The translations under genes were made by a program, and so were the position numbers. Under the pieces are notes generated by a model, which saw nothing but the letters and a program-made list of their open reading frames with translations, was not told the DNA's origin and made no database searches. A stretch of DNA of 64,000 nucleotides from Capillidium heterosporum (lineage: Eukaryota; Entomophthoromycota; Entomophthoromycetes; Entomophthorales; Capillidiaceae), in NCBI GenBank assembly GCA_016630905.1, contig WBMQ01000003.1, forward strand, positions 1,240,001 through 1,304,000, given 5' to 3'. The first letter of the stretch is position 1. Every line of letters begins with the position of its first letter. Positions 45,744 to 56,443 of the stretch are shown piece after piece.

Positions 45744-47204
45744 ATGTCGAATACCTACACCTACCTGGTCTCCGGGTTCGCCGCCATCGGTGGTTTCCTG
45801 TTCGGTTACGATATCGGTGTTATCTCCGGTGTCCTCGAAATTGAAGATTTCAAGAAGATCTTCGAACTCAATCCCGCTAAAAAAGGTCTCATTGTCTCGC
45901 TTTTACTATTGGGCTGTTTCATCGGTGCTCTGTTCTCAGGCTGGTGTGCCGACAAGCTGGGTCGTAAGCGTACCATTTTATTAGCTTCTGCTGTTTTCTC
46001 TATCGGTGCCGCCCTACAGACCGCTTCCTACGGATTAGGTGAGATGATCCCCGGTCGTCTTATCTCCGGTTTTGCCGTCGGTATTCTTTCTATGAGTGTC
46101 CCCCTCTACCAGTCCGAGCTATCTTCCCCCGCCATCCGTGGTCGTTTGGTTTCTCTGCAGCAATGGGCCATCACCATTGGTATTGCTGTATCTTTCTGGA
46201 TCAACTACGTCTGTGCTCTCTACTTGCCCGCCCCCATCAACTGGCGTCTCCCCCTCGGATTGCAAATTGCCCCTTCAATCGTTCTGTTCATCGGTTCCAT
46301 TTTCATGCCCTACTCCCCCCGTTGGTTGATCGACTTGGGTCGTGACGATGAGGGTCGTGCTGTCCTAGCCAAACTCCGTGCCAACGGTGACCTCAACCAC
46401 GAGTTGGTAACTGAAGAGTTCAACGAGATCAAGGAAGCTAGTGAGAAAGACCGTTTGGCCTCCAACTCTTACAAGGATCTGTTCGTCGGTTCTATCTCCA
46501 AGCGTACCTACCTCGGTATCTTCATCCAGATGTTCCAGCAGCTTACCGGTATCAACTCTGTTATGTACTACGCTCCCCAAATCTTCCAGCAGGCTGGTTT
46601 CGACACCAACGCTTCCCTCCTTGCCACCGCCATCAATGGTATCATCAACATGTTGTCCACCATCCCCGCCATCCTCTGGGTTGACCGCTGGGGTCGTCGT
46701 GCCACTCTTATCTCGGGTGCCGTCGTCATGGGTATTGGTATGGCTGTCGTAGGTATTGTCATCGCCACCACTGGTACCGCTAGGTTCGAAGGTGATGAAG
46801 TCCACATCTCCTTGAGCAGCTTAGGTGCCTCCTACTCAGTTATCGTCTTTGTCTACGTCTTTGTCGCTGGCTTCGCTTACAGTTGGGGCCCCGTCGCCTG
46901 GATCTACCCCTCCGAGATCTTCCCCATGCGTGTACGCTCCAAAGGTATCTCCATGACCACTGCCTCCAACTGGTTGTTCAACTACATCGTTGGTCTTGTA
47001 TCACCTATCTTGATGTCCTCCATCACCTGGGGATTGTACATCATCTTCGCCTGCTTCTGTGTCATCATGGCCGTCAGCATCTACTGGTTCTACCCCGAGA
47101 CTAGAGGTTACTCTTTGGAGGATATGGATTTGATCTTCGCCGAAGGTATCAACCCTAGAAAGCCCCAGATCGAGAAGCCCTCCACCTTCGAGTCCAAGGC
47201 TTAA
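45744..47204 (+). CDS. MFS sugar (hexose-type) transporter
   Basis: This is a sugar-porter family carrier in the plasma membrane, likely for hexoses. The ATG at 45744 is preferred, because upstream in-frame codons begin with TTG and encode a polar run. Product is 486 aa with 12 TM segments, intronless. Family signatures are GFLFGYDIGVISGVLEI in TM1, DKLGRKRTI after TM2, GRLISGFAVGILSM, SPAIRGRLVSLQQWAITIG, PYSPRWLIDLGR, QQLTGINSVMYYAPQIFQ in TM7, WGPVAWIYPSEIFPMRVR and the C-terminal YPETRGYSLEDMD. The usual PESPRWL is here MPYSPRWL. Codon use is strongly C-ending, and GC is higher than in its neighbours, consistent with high expression. No frame break occurs in this gene. Confidence 0.93.
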   Translation: MSNTYTYLVSGFAAIGGFLFGYDIGVISGVLEIEDFKKIFELNPAKKGLIVSLLLLGCFIGALFSGWCADKLGRKRTILLASAVFSIGAALQTASYGLGEMIPGRLISGFAVGILSMSVPLYQSELSSPAIRGRLVSLQQWAITIGIAVSFWINYVCALYLPAPINWRLPLGLQIAPSIVLFIGSIFMPYSPRWLIDLGRDDEGRAVLAKLRANGDLNHELVTEEFNEIKEASEKDRLASNSYKDLFVGSISKRTYLGIFIQMFQQLTGINSVMYYAPQIFQQAGFDTNASLLATAINGIINMLSTIPAILWVDRWGRRATLISGAVVMGIGMAVVGIVIATTGTARFEGDEVHISLSSLGASYSVIVFVYVFVAGFAYSWGPVAWIYPSEIFPMRVRSKGISMTTASNWLFNYIVGLVSPILMSSITWGLYIIFACFCVIMAVSIYWFYPETRGYSLEDMDLIFAEGINPRKPQIEKPSTFESKA

Positions 47205-47209
47205 GTGGT

Positions 47210-47725
47210 ACGTCTATTGACCTAACAGCTAACTTTTTACTTACTATTGACCTAAAATACTTTATTTTATTAAACTGATTTAACTTTTTATTGATATGTA
47301 CAATTTTATTATTTCAGATAGATGCTTTTTAAATTTGTTTCTGTTGGGTGTAGGCTTTCTTTCTCCACCATCTCCAGCTTTCTTTTCTCTATCGTCCCCT
47401 TATCAATTTCAGGTTCTAATTGAGTGTAAGTTATACTTGTAGTGCATTTATAAAAATTAATTGAGGTGAGTATTCAACTAATACGTTTGCTTCATTTAGA
47501 ACTTGACCAAATTTAGGTCAAATGTTTCAAAATGTATATTTCATAAGAGGCTCATTATACCAATTTTAGTCTAATTTTATCAAAAAGTATCTTATACAAC
47601 TACACTTAAACGCTACTCTTATCTTTGTACTTGAAGCAAAGAAAATTGAAATTAAGTCTTCTTAGACGTATAAATTTAATATGCATAAATGTTAGTTTAT
47701 TGAAATATGTATAAAAGAATATATC
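47210..47725. other. Intergenic between convergent genes
   Basis: About 0.5 kb, pyrimidine-rich near 47340-47400 and AT-rich after. No gene is supported. Confidence 0.5.
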
Positions 47726-47730
47726 TATAT

Positions 47731-48303
47731 TCACGAGTTTGATATGGGGCTGGACTCGGAAAGTACAGATAGCTTCTTATCAGCCAATAGATTGTTTGTC
47801 ATATTTTCATTTTCGATTTTAGGTTTACCTCCACTGGGTACGGTGGTAGTAGTCCCCAACAGGTTGATATCCAAGTCACTGAGGAAGCCGTTTAAAAACC
47901 CTTTATTCTGTCGCTGCTTAGTGTCCGATTCATGAATGGTAGTTGAGCCTAACACAGTAATGGACGGTCTACTCAACAAAGCATTCAAGGTCCCATCGTT
48001 TCGCTCAACCCCTCCATTGGTCCTTTTATCTACCACCTCATCTCCAAGCAGGTTGATGGATGGATCTTTAAGTACACCGTTCAGTACCCCTTCATTGGAA
48101 AACCCAGCTCTTCGACTAAGTGGTTTTATAGACTTTCTAAGGTTTTGGGTAGTTACCTTGTTGGAGGATTGGAGTTTGGAGAAGTCGGATTTTGCTTTGG
48201 TTGAAACATCGGATTTTACATCTTGGGTTGAAGGGGTGGGTAAGGTAAGTATGGGTGTAAAAAATACAAAATATAATAGAATGGTTTTGAAGAGTAGATA
48301 CAT
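47731..48303 (-). CDS. Secreted repeat protein with Kex2-like sites (possible peptide precursor)
   Basis: Function is not recognised. The ATG at 48303 starts a signal peptide (MYLLFKTILLYFVFFTPIL), then about 45 polar residues ending SRR. Four imperfect repeats follow, roughly 30-40 residues apart: GVLNGVLKDPSINLLG, GTLNALLSRPSITVLG, GFLNGFLSDLDINLLG and a weaker MTNNLLADKKLSVLS. The shared pattern is Leu-Asn-x-hydrophobic-Leu followed by Ile-x-hydrophobic-Leu-Gly. Dibasic sites (SRR before repeat 1, DKR after it) and Lys/Arg-rich linkers separate units. Such layouts occur in fungal Kex2-processed repeat proteins that release multiple peptides; here that is inference. Length 190 aa, no intron. 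Confidence 0.6.
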   Translation of the reverse strand: MYLLFKTILLYFVFFTPILTLPTPSTQDVKSDVSTKAKSDFSKLQSSNKVTTQNLRKSIKPLSRRAGFSNEGVLNGVLKDPSINLLGDEVVDKRTNGGVERNDGTLNALLSRPSITVLGSTTIHESDTKQRQNKGFLNGFLSDLDINLLGTTTTVPSGGKPKIENENMTNNLLADKKLSVLSESSPISNS

Positions 48304-48305
48304 TT

Positions 48306-49800
48306 TAAATTTTGTTATCAAATGGAAGCTAAGGTTTACTTAAGTATACTATTTTTTAAGCTTCCCCATGTAAAGTTTACATAAAGTTAAAGACGTTCAT
48401 TTTAGACTGGAAAGCTATAAATTGAGTTTGGATCATAGTTTACAACGGCTTTGACTAAAATAAGGCTATACAGGTGATACTTTTTAGCAGTTAGCTATAG
48501 AATTGACTATTAACTTATATACGCTTTTTAGACTTAATTGTATGGTGGTATATCATTAAACATAATAAAAACTGCCCAACTTTATCATATGTCTCTCAAT
48601 AGCTATAAAGGATAACAGTAAAGATAGCGTTAAAGGTTTTTATTTTATAGGACATATGAATGTCTAGGATTGGACATGCTGTGTCACAGTTTTATGATGA
48701 TACACTGCAGCTCAGGGATTCCAAGAACTTAGGTCTCAGATATCTTTGGCTAGTGGATATTATCGTTAAAGTCAATAGTAAATTGAGTAGCTTCAAATTT
48801 GAGAATACTTGATGAAGCTTTATAAGTCAAGTTAGCTGAAAGCTATAGGATAGATATGCAAAAATTGAGTTGGCTATGATACACTTCAAGGTTCGGTTAG
48901 ATTTTGACATGGGTTGGCTATAAAATCTACGGGGTAGGCATTCCTCAGTCAAGTTAAATATGGTATACATCAAAGTACAGCTAATAATAATAAAGCTGTG
49001 CTGGTTGAAAATTAGCAAGTGACAAATATATATTGATTTGACTACAAATACTTTACAAAGCAGCCTAATAGAGTTGGCTAGCAGTAAATTCGTCTTTGTA
49101 AAGTATAAATATGTGCTTCAAATTGTGTTGCCACCCACAACTTAAAACTCAGTTTCTACGTAGCTACCATCATCACTACATCCTTAATTAAGCTTATGCA
49201 CAAGCCGATAGAAAATAGAAAGTATGCGTGAAATACTCAACAAATTTAACTTGAACTATTATTAAAAGATTACCAAAGATATATTACATTCAACTTTACT
49301 GATAAGTAATATTGTTGATATATTTATTGGAATATTGGTTACGTCACTATTTTTTGAAAGGATACTATAAAAGCCTAACTATATCGTTCAAATCGTCTTT
49401 TTCACTTGTTCAAAGAATCAAAGTTGACTTTAACTACTGCACATACATTCTGGTTGGTTGTAGGTGGTTAGGAAATACTTTTCTATCTTGGTCTTATTTG
49501 CCATTATTTGAGTCTTTCAAAAACATTTGTTATATATCTCACTTTAGCTCTAATCTAAAGCTTTCATAAATATTTTCATATGCCTCCTAAATGACGTCAT
49601 TTAATTGGCTATAGTTTCAATTTTCTGTAAAATAGAATGTCACCATCCAAGCTTTATACACCTAAATCAGTTATCAATTCAAAACGACAAATTAGATTAA
49701 CCATAAGATCCAAATTGAAGTTAATTCTTGATGCCTTTACGAGTTTCCAACAGTATCGATTTGGTAATCATATTTTCAAGTGTACATAACCAACAAAACC
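48306..49800. other. Intergenic, about 1.5 kb
   Basis: AT-rich. Short frames such as 49312-49569 contain hydrophobic or aromatic residues but no ATG-led conserved product. It probably contains promoters of the flanking divergent genes. Confidence 0.45.
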
Positions 49801-49809
49801 ATATAGGAA

Positions 49810-52800
49810 ATGGGAATTGAAGAATTGCAAGAGTCCCTTGAAGCTAAGATCTCAGAAATTGGTAAATTTGAAGCAATTTATACTTTATACTTTCAAAATT
49901 TATGCATCTGATACTAACTTAACTTTTTTTAATAGATACCTATTCTCAATTAGTTGAGTCACAATATCGCTGTTTTGCAGATGAGAAACTAGAGTTTCAA
50001 AGAAGGATTAGCATTCTCGAAGAAGAAAAGTCATCTTTAGGTATAGCTTTATTTAGTATAGTTATTTAATAGTCTTTACAGGTCAACAACTTGAGATAGC
50101 TACAAGCAACAACGATAGTTTAACACGAGAATTGAAAACAAGTGTTGAAGAAATCAAGCAATTGCAAAATCAGAACGAAGGCTTAAGGAGGGAAAGGGAA
50201 AAGACTGTAGATTCGAATATCAGCGATAAACGTAAAATGTGCCTTTTATATAATTTTAAAATTCTTTTAGAATGTATCAGAGATTTAAATTCACAAGCAG
50301 TACAACTTCAGGCCAAACTAGTTAACTCTGAAAATGAGAGGAAGAAGACTAAGCTCAATTTCCAAAACCTTGAAGTAATAGTTTGAATATGCCTAATATA
50401 AAATTATGTTTTACTAGAATCAAAATGAAAAGAAAATAAGAGAGGCCATTAAGGTCATTGAAGCTAAAGATGCTTTAATCAAAGACCTTGAATTGAGGCA
50501 TTCCAACGTTTCTGATGAGCTTGCCAAACAGGTAAATTACATTATCCGACAAATTTTATTTATTACATCAATGTAGTTCTGTATAAACAAAGAGCTAGTA
50601 CGTAAGTTTGAAAGTTTAGAGAGCCAAGTTTCTTCTTCCGATGAACGCATCACTTCCCTCAATGCCCTTGTTGATCAATTGCAGAATGAAAAAGAGGAGC
50701 AGCTGAGTAAAACAGAAGATCTAAAGACCGGGTTTCTTGAAGAAATCAAAGTTCAGTTAGATCTAAATGAGGAGTCGATAGAAATAGCCAAGCAAAATAA
50801 GCAGTACATTACTGAACTCGAAGGTATTCTATATAGGGTATGAAGTTTGCTGAAATGATTTTTAGCTCAATACAATGACAAAGTCGAGGAGCTTAAACTT
50901 TTAAGGAACTCACTGCCTTCTGATGCCGAATTGGTATATTTTTCAGATTATAGGTTTAATAACAAGGGTATTAGGCATCCATTGATTCCTACCAGTTAGA
51001 ATATGAAGTAGTTACTTTTGACGAATTGGTAACATATAGTTTTAAACTTAAAGTTGACAATAAATTAGTACAATACCTATGTTGAGTTAGAGGAAAAGTG
51101 CATTGGTTATAGGAAAGAGATCCTTCATTATAGGCGGAAAGTTGAGGGAATGGAGCGTTCTCTTGAAAACAAGGTATGTTAATTTTGAAGCAAATATTTT
51201 AACTAATGTTCATGTAGCTCAAGCCCATCAATGAGATAGTGGAAAATTATACGTACTTATCAAAGAGCCATCAATTAGCGTTAGAAGCAATAAAGTTTAA
51301 AGTTAAAGAGAATTTAGAGCTTAACAAAAAGGTAGCTTATTTTTTAACTATTTGTAAACAATCTCTGTAGGTTAAAGAGCTGTCGTTCGAAAGCATTAGT
51401 GGAAAGCAAAGAATTAACCAACTTGAAACAGGTAGATTTTCAAAGATCCACTATATTTAACTACTTTTAGATAATTCGACCTTAAAGGATGCCTTTAAAG
51501 AAGGAGAGAATCTCGTTTCAAAGCTAAAGGACTTTTTCGGATTCAACAATGCAGCAGCTAATAGTGACCCCGAGGGTACTTTCCAAAAGTTATTTTCCGA
51601 TATACAAGAGCCGTTCCAAAACCTTGATATCCTTCAAATCGAAAACAAGAGGCTTAGAGAGGAACTTGATCAGCTCAAGGAGTCCAAGGAGAGTAGCCTT
51701 ATCCTTGGGGAGAGAGGAGCTGAAAAATCCGATAGTCTTGAGTCTATGGTAAGCATTTAGTTTGAAATTTAGCAGTAGTACTAAAAGTAAAAGAATGACT
51801 TTGCCTTTTTTGCTCAACTTCCTGACGAAAGTGCAGCTGTGTAATTTTGATTGGTTTTGCAATATAACTGATAAACTAGTAGGTCTAAAGCTTTAAATTA
51901 CGAATTACAAGGGTTACGCCTAGTAGTCAACTCTCTCGATAACTCGGCTGTTTTGAGAGCATCTGGAAATAAGTTACTCGACATCACCCAATATATCCAC
52001 GAAAATGCTAAGCTCAAGGTAACCGAAAACATACTATCTACTAAATATAAATGTATAGGAAACAATTGAGTCATTAACAAAAGTTCACAAGGAGCAGTTG
52101 GATCAGTTGAAATCTTTGAATCAACGAATGAAGTTGAATAACTCCGGATTAGAATATCAAGCTGAGAAAGATAATCTTGTCATTTCGAAGCTAAAAGGTA
52201 GTATAATTATGCTATTAGTACACTTATTTCTTTTTAAAGCCGAAGTAGCGCTTTGGACCCAAGAAGCGCAGATCTGTAAGAAGCAGTTGAATCAAATTTC
52301 CAAACTTAGTGGTAAACACTCTGAAGAGTATAGTCAAGTCCTTTTAGAAAATGAAGATGTACGTTTTATTTCTTTTTACTACTAACTATCGGCTATAGCT
52401 TGTGAAAAAGATTTCGAAATTTGATTTTAGAAACAATATTCTTACTCATGAACTTCAATCCGCTAAGGAAAATTTAGAGGCAATCAAAGTAAGTATACTT
52501 TCTTGTGAAATTGCTAATGCCATATAACTATAGAAACAGCTATTCGATTCCGAAAACGAAAGAGAAAACGCCCATTTGTCCAACCTATCTATCAATATGG
52601 AGATGGATCTATTGCGTGATTCCCTTAAAGCAAGAAGCGAAGAAATCGATGTTGCTAATGCATTGAAGTTGTCTCTTTCAACCAAATTGTAAGTTATATA
52701 AAGTGAAACAGAATATTAATTTTCATATTAAACAGGGCTGAAGCAGAATCCAAGATTTGTGCATTGGTTGGGGAAATTGAGGCAAAGGATAGTACATATA

Positions 52801-53766
52801 ACGTAACTGTTGAAGAACTCGAGCAAAGATTGAAGACCAAGGTAAAAAGCTCTTTGATTCTAAACTAATATGTATTTAGAAAGCTGACATTCAATATGCT
52901 GAACAGGAGCTGTCCATATTACGACATAAGCTCGAAACCAGCCAAAAGGAAACGGATTCCATTACAAACGAGTTAAATGAACTTCGCCAACTGGTTGTAA
53001 CCTTTGAATCCAAGGATACCTTGGCCCACGAAGCGAACGTATTCCGCCTAAGGCTTAACGAGGCCTTGAACAATTTGAAACACTCTCAGCAGCAAGAAAA
53101 GAAGATCCACACGCTATACCAGCTAAATGCTTCGAAACTAACCTCGACTAAGCAAGAGCTTGATCAGCTGAAAGACGAGACCAAGCGGACTATCGAAAAT
53201 CTAGAAGTCGAAAAATTGGAACTACAGAACCTCTACGACACACTCCTCTCCGAATATAACTCCCAAAAGCAACAGTTAGAAGTCGAAACTCAAGAATTCA
53301 AAGACACCAAGGAACAGTACGACAAGGACATCTTGGACTACCAGAAGAAAGTTGATGATCTTACTAAGTTGAGCCAGAAGGTCACTGATGAACGTGATAG
53401 GCTAGAATCCTCAAGTAGAGATTTCAGTACTGAGCTTATCGGTACCAAAGAGATATTGGAGCATGAACGCAAAGATGCCGAGAATAATCGAAAGTTGCTA
53501 CTACAAGCCACTGCCCAACTGATCTCTCTCAAGGAAAGCTTCAAAAGCTTCAAGGTATTTTACAGTTATCTACATTTCACTAAATTTCTCTTCAGATGAA
53601 ACTTAACTTGGCTGAAGTTCGAGCTTCCACTTACGAGGTGGCCATGGAGAACCAGAATGAAGAGTTTCAAAAACAACTTAACGAGCTGAGCAAAAGGTGC
53701 TTTTTGAAAATACAATCACTTTCTAACCGAAATTTTAGGAGAAAAATTGAGCTAAGTGAGAGCTAG
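49810..53766 (+). CDS. Long coiled-coil protein, possibly Mlp/TPR-like nucleoporin
   Basis: This multi-exon gene has about 20 small introns (37-75 nt). The ATG at 49810 begins MGIEELQESLEAKISEID. Nearly the whole product (roughly 1,050 aa) is charged heptad-repeat coiled coil, for example LTRELKTSVEEIKQLQNQNE, YVDLEEKCIGYRKEILHYRR, NRLREELDQLKESK and NLVISKLKAEVALWTQEAQ. The order (repeated short coils, a central region with FFGFNNAAA, then a long uninterrupted coil at 52890-53550) resembles Mlp1/TPR filaments of the nuclear pore basket. Coiled coils align too easily for certainty, so golgin or Uso1-like proteins are alternatives. The stop is TAG at 53764-53766 after the exon ending RRKIELSES. 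Exon borders in the middle were not all checked. Confidence 0.5.
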
Positions 53767-53769
53767 TTT

Positions 53770-54425
53770 TATTTTTATTGGAGACGTCTCAACGCTTTAA
53801 TATATACTGATTTAGTTGTGCTTTTTTAATTTAGTGAGCTTTAATATACTGTTTTTAAGCTACTTCTTAGTAATATTGTTTGCAAACTTTTAGATCTAAA
53901 GTTATTATTTTCGCTTGTATATGAAAAATGTTTGGAAAGTGCTATAGAGGATTATAATATGCATATTTATAGCTATACTAAAGCAGTGCTTTCAAGGTCT
54001 TTTCAATAATCCAATCTACTTATGAAGTGGAAAAAATCCTCAGAATCGACTAAACTGATCCAGTATAACCAGTAAATAGGATATAGATAGATAACATTTA
54101 AAATCGTAATGGTAGTTTGTTTAATAATAAAACTTGAACCATGAGATGGATATTTAATTTTTACTGAATTTAGTAGCTATATACCCAAGGGTGTAAAGTT
54201 TTGTAGCTAATAAAGTAAACTTTGATGCGATCAGTTTCTTATTCATATAACTATGGGGATTTGCTTAGGTGCGAAACTGCTCTAACCTAGTAAGCAAGAA
54301 TTAAGCTATTTTTATTCGCCAATTTTTGCCCTTTAAACTTGCTATCCCTTCATCAGATTCTGACAACTTCAATCCCCATCCTTAAACCTTCGTATCCTGT
54401 TCAGGTTTCTATTTCCAAGCCAGAA
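53770..54425. other. Intergenic, about 0.65 kb
   Basis: AT-rich spacer between two plus-strand genes. A pyrimidine-rich ttcag at about 54397-54404 could be an acceptor if the next gene has an upstream exon. Confidence 0.4.
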
Positions 54426-54429
54426 TAGG

Positions 54430-56230
54430 ATGAGTAACTCGGTAAAGAAACTAAGAGTAGACAAGTTGAAACTACCGTCTCTGAAGGTAACCATATATAT
54501 ACATATATTTTAAATTTCCCTATTTTATAGCTAGAGGAGAACATTGAATTTGTTGAAGGTAAGCAGTTAGCATTGTGTTGGCTTCTAACAATTTTTATTT
54601 TATAAGAACCCATCTCTTATAAAGAAGTGAGCCTAGATGAGAAAGTTGAGATAAAGCTTGAGCCTCAAGTTTTGGAAGCTATAGAAGATTTGGAGAGTGA
54701 CTATCACAACAGTATACAGTACAATGGGTAACTACTTTACCAATCTTCTATTTACATATTTCTAGGTTTAAATCTATCTATTCGATAGTAACGGACAGCA
54801 AATTAAATGTACTGCTAACTTCCAGTTTGAAGTTGAAGATATTTAGAAGTTTGTTTTCGGTTTATAAGGATATACCCATAACTAGCTTTCTACTTATATT
54901 CCTGAGTCTGAATGTAACTGAATTTGTGAAAGATACCAACTTTGTCAACAAAGAGTTGATCGATCTTGTGCTATTAGGAAGCAATTTAAGTAGTTTCGAT
55001 TTTGATGGTGAGGAACCGGTTGGCTTATTCGAAGGGGAAAGCTACGCAAAGCTATTCAGTACCTTATCAGATTACCTTGGTAACTCTATCAACGATGTTG
55101 AAGACAACAGCTTTGAGCTGGATAAGTATAGCGTCGAGGATATAAATCCAGCTTTACTGGTGCTGAGTTGCTTACATAAATTTTTAGCTGTTAACCCAAC
55201 TTTAGTGTTGGAGTACTTTGATTCGAATGACGATAAAGTTAAGACATTAATCAACCTAGTCAAAAGTTACAATTTCAATAGTAAGGACGGTAGAGGTACT
55301 CAGCTGCTACTTTCGATATTGACAAAGGTAAACTTCAACGGAAGCACTAGTTTAAACTTGGAGTCGTTAACCTACCTGATACCTAAACTCCTGTTCAGCA
55401 TCTATTCAATCAATCAGCCTATTTCCGACATGGTAGATCAGTTGAAGTTGGTAGTGAAGTTAACCGAGTTTAACTACATCAATTTGATGACCCTGATAAA
55501 CTATAAACACGGGGTTCTAAACTTACTTTTGGTGTTGTTCAACACGGTAAACGGTATGGATTCACGAAAGAGCTTCGATGACCAACAGATCGTAGCTTTG
55601 ATCCTGGCGATCTTAGGAAACTTGACTGAGAGGCCAGCCTTACCCTTTTTGAGACAGGTACTTGCACTATTTGTTGATACTATTCCTGCAGATGCTATTG
55701 CCGATATCAAAGACACTTTGAAATGTAAGTTTGTAGTCCAAATTTTAGTTCGCTGTCTCTTGAAGCTTCACCAACTTTCCTCTCCTACCAAAGCAACCAA
55801 AGCCAACAAGAACAAGGACGATAAGCATATTTTGATAAGGCTAACCAACTTCCTATCGATCATATTGGGCAACATAGTGTTAGGTCTACACTTTCACCCT
55901 CCCAACATGGATTTGGATTGGGTTCCCAACAGCGGGATCGAACTACCCATCTCGATGCGGATCATCAAGTTAATACAATCGAATGGCATCGATCTCAAAG
56001 TCATCAAGAAAGAGTTGGAGGTGTTTTTGATACAGTGTCAACTGAATGATACGTCTGATGGAAGTGATGGAGCTTACGTACCTTGCCTAGAAAATTTCAA
56101 CGGGTGGAAGCGGTTCATGGAGGTGGATGGTAGGAGTAAGGGTAAAGCGCACGAATACTACAACTTCAAGCGACCGCACCTCCCTTGGTTGATTTCTGAT
56201 CTCATTGTGTTCTTCAACAAAGTTTTGTAA
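54430..56230 (+). CDS. Helical-repeat protein, tentatively WAPL-like
   Basis: Exons 54430-54486 and 54531-54558 and two more join to a long last exon ending TAA at 56228-56230. The N-terminus is short and acidic (LEENIEFVEEP). The rest is leucine-rich alpha-helical, with segments like IFRSLFSVYKDIPITSFLLI, LILAILGNLTERPALPFLRQ and LIRLTNFLSIILGNIVLGLH, ending with a tryptophan-containing tail (CLENFNGWKRFMEVDG). Length about 550 aa. The helical layout with a conserved LGNLTER-type turn suggests the cohesin-release factor WAPL/Rad61 family, or another ARM-like protein. I cannot point to a diagnostic motif, so treat the name as a hypothesis. Confidence 0.4.
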
Positions 56231-56443
56231 TTCAATTTATACCATTCTAACAAAGCTGTACTTTTTTAAATAAACCAAATCAAAAAGTCTATTCTTTATT
56301 GTTCCATTAACTTCAAGTTTAAAACTACCTTGGCTTTCCTTTAACTATAGCTATTGAGTTAGTTTTCATATCCACCCCCGATAAACTCATTAGACGAAAA
56401 CGGACCATAAATTATCACAAAGTTAAGATAAAGTATCACTTCC

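Noticed and set aside
46365-46807. Minus-strand frames inside the hexose transporter
   Set aside because: Shadows produced by biased codon use on the coding strand.
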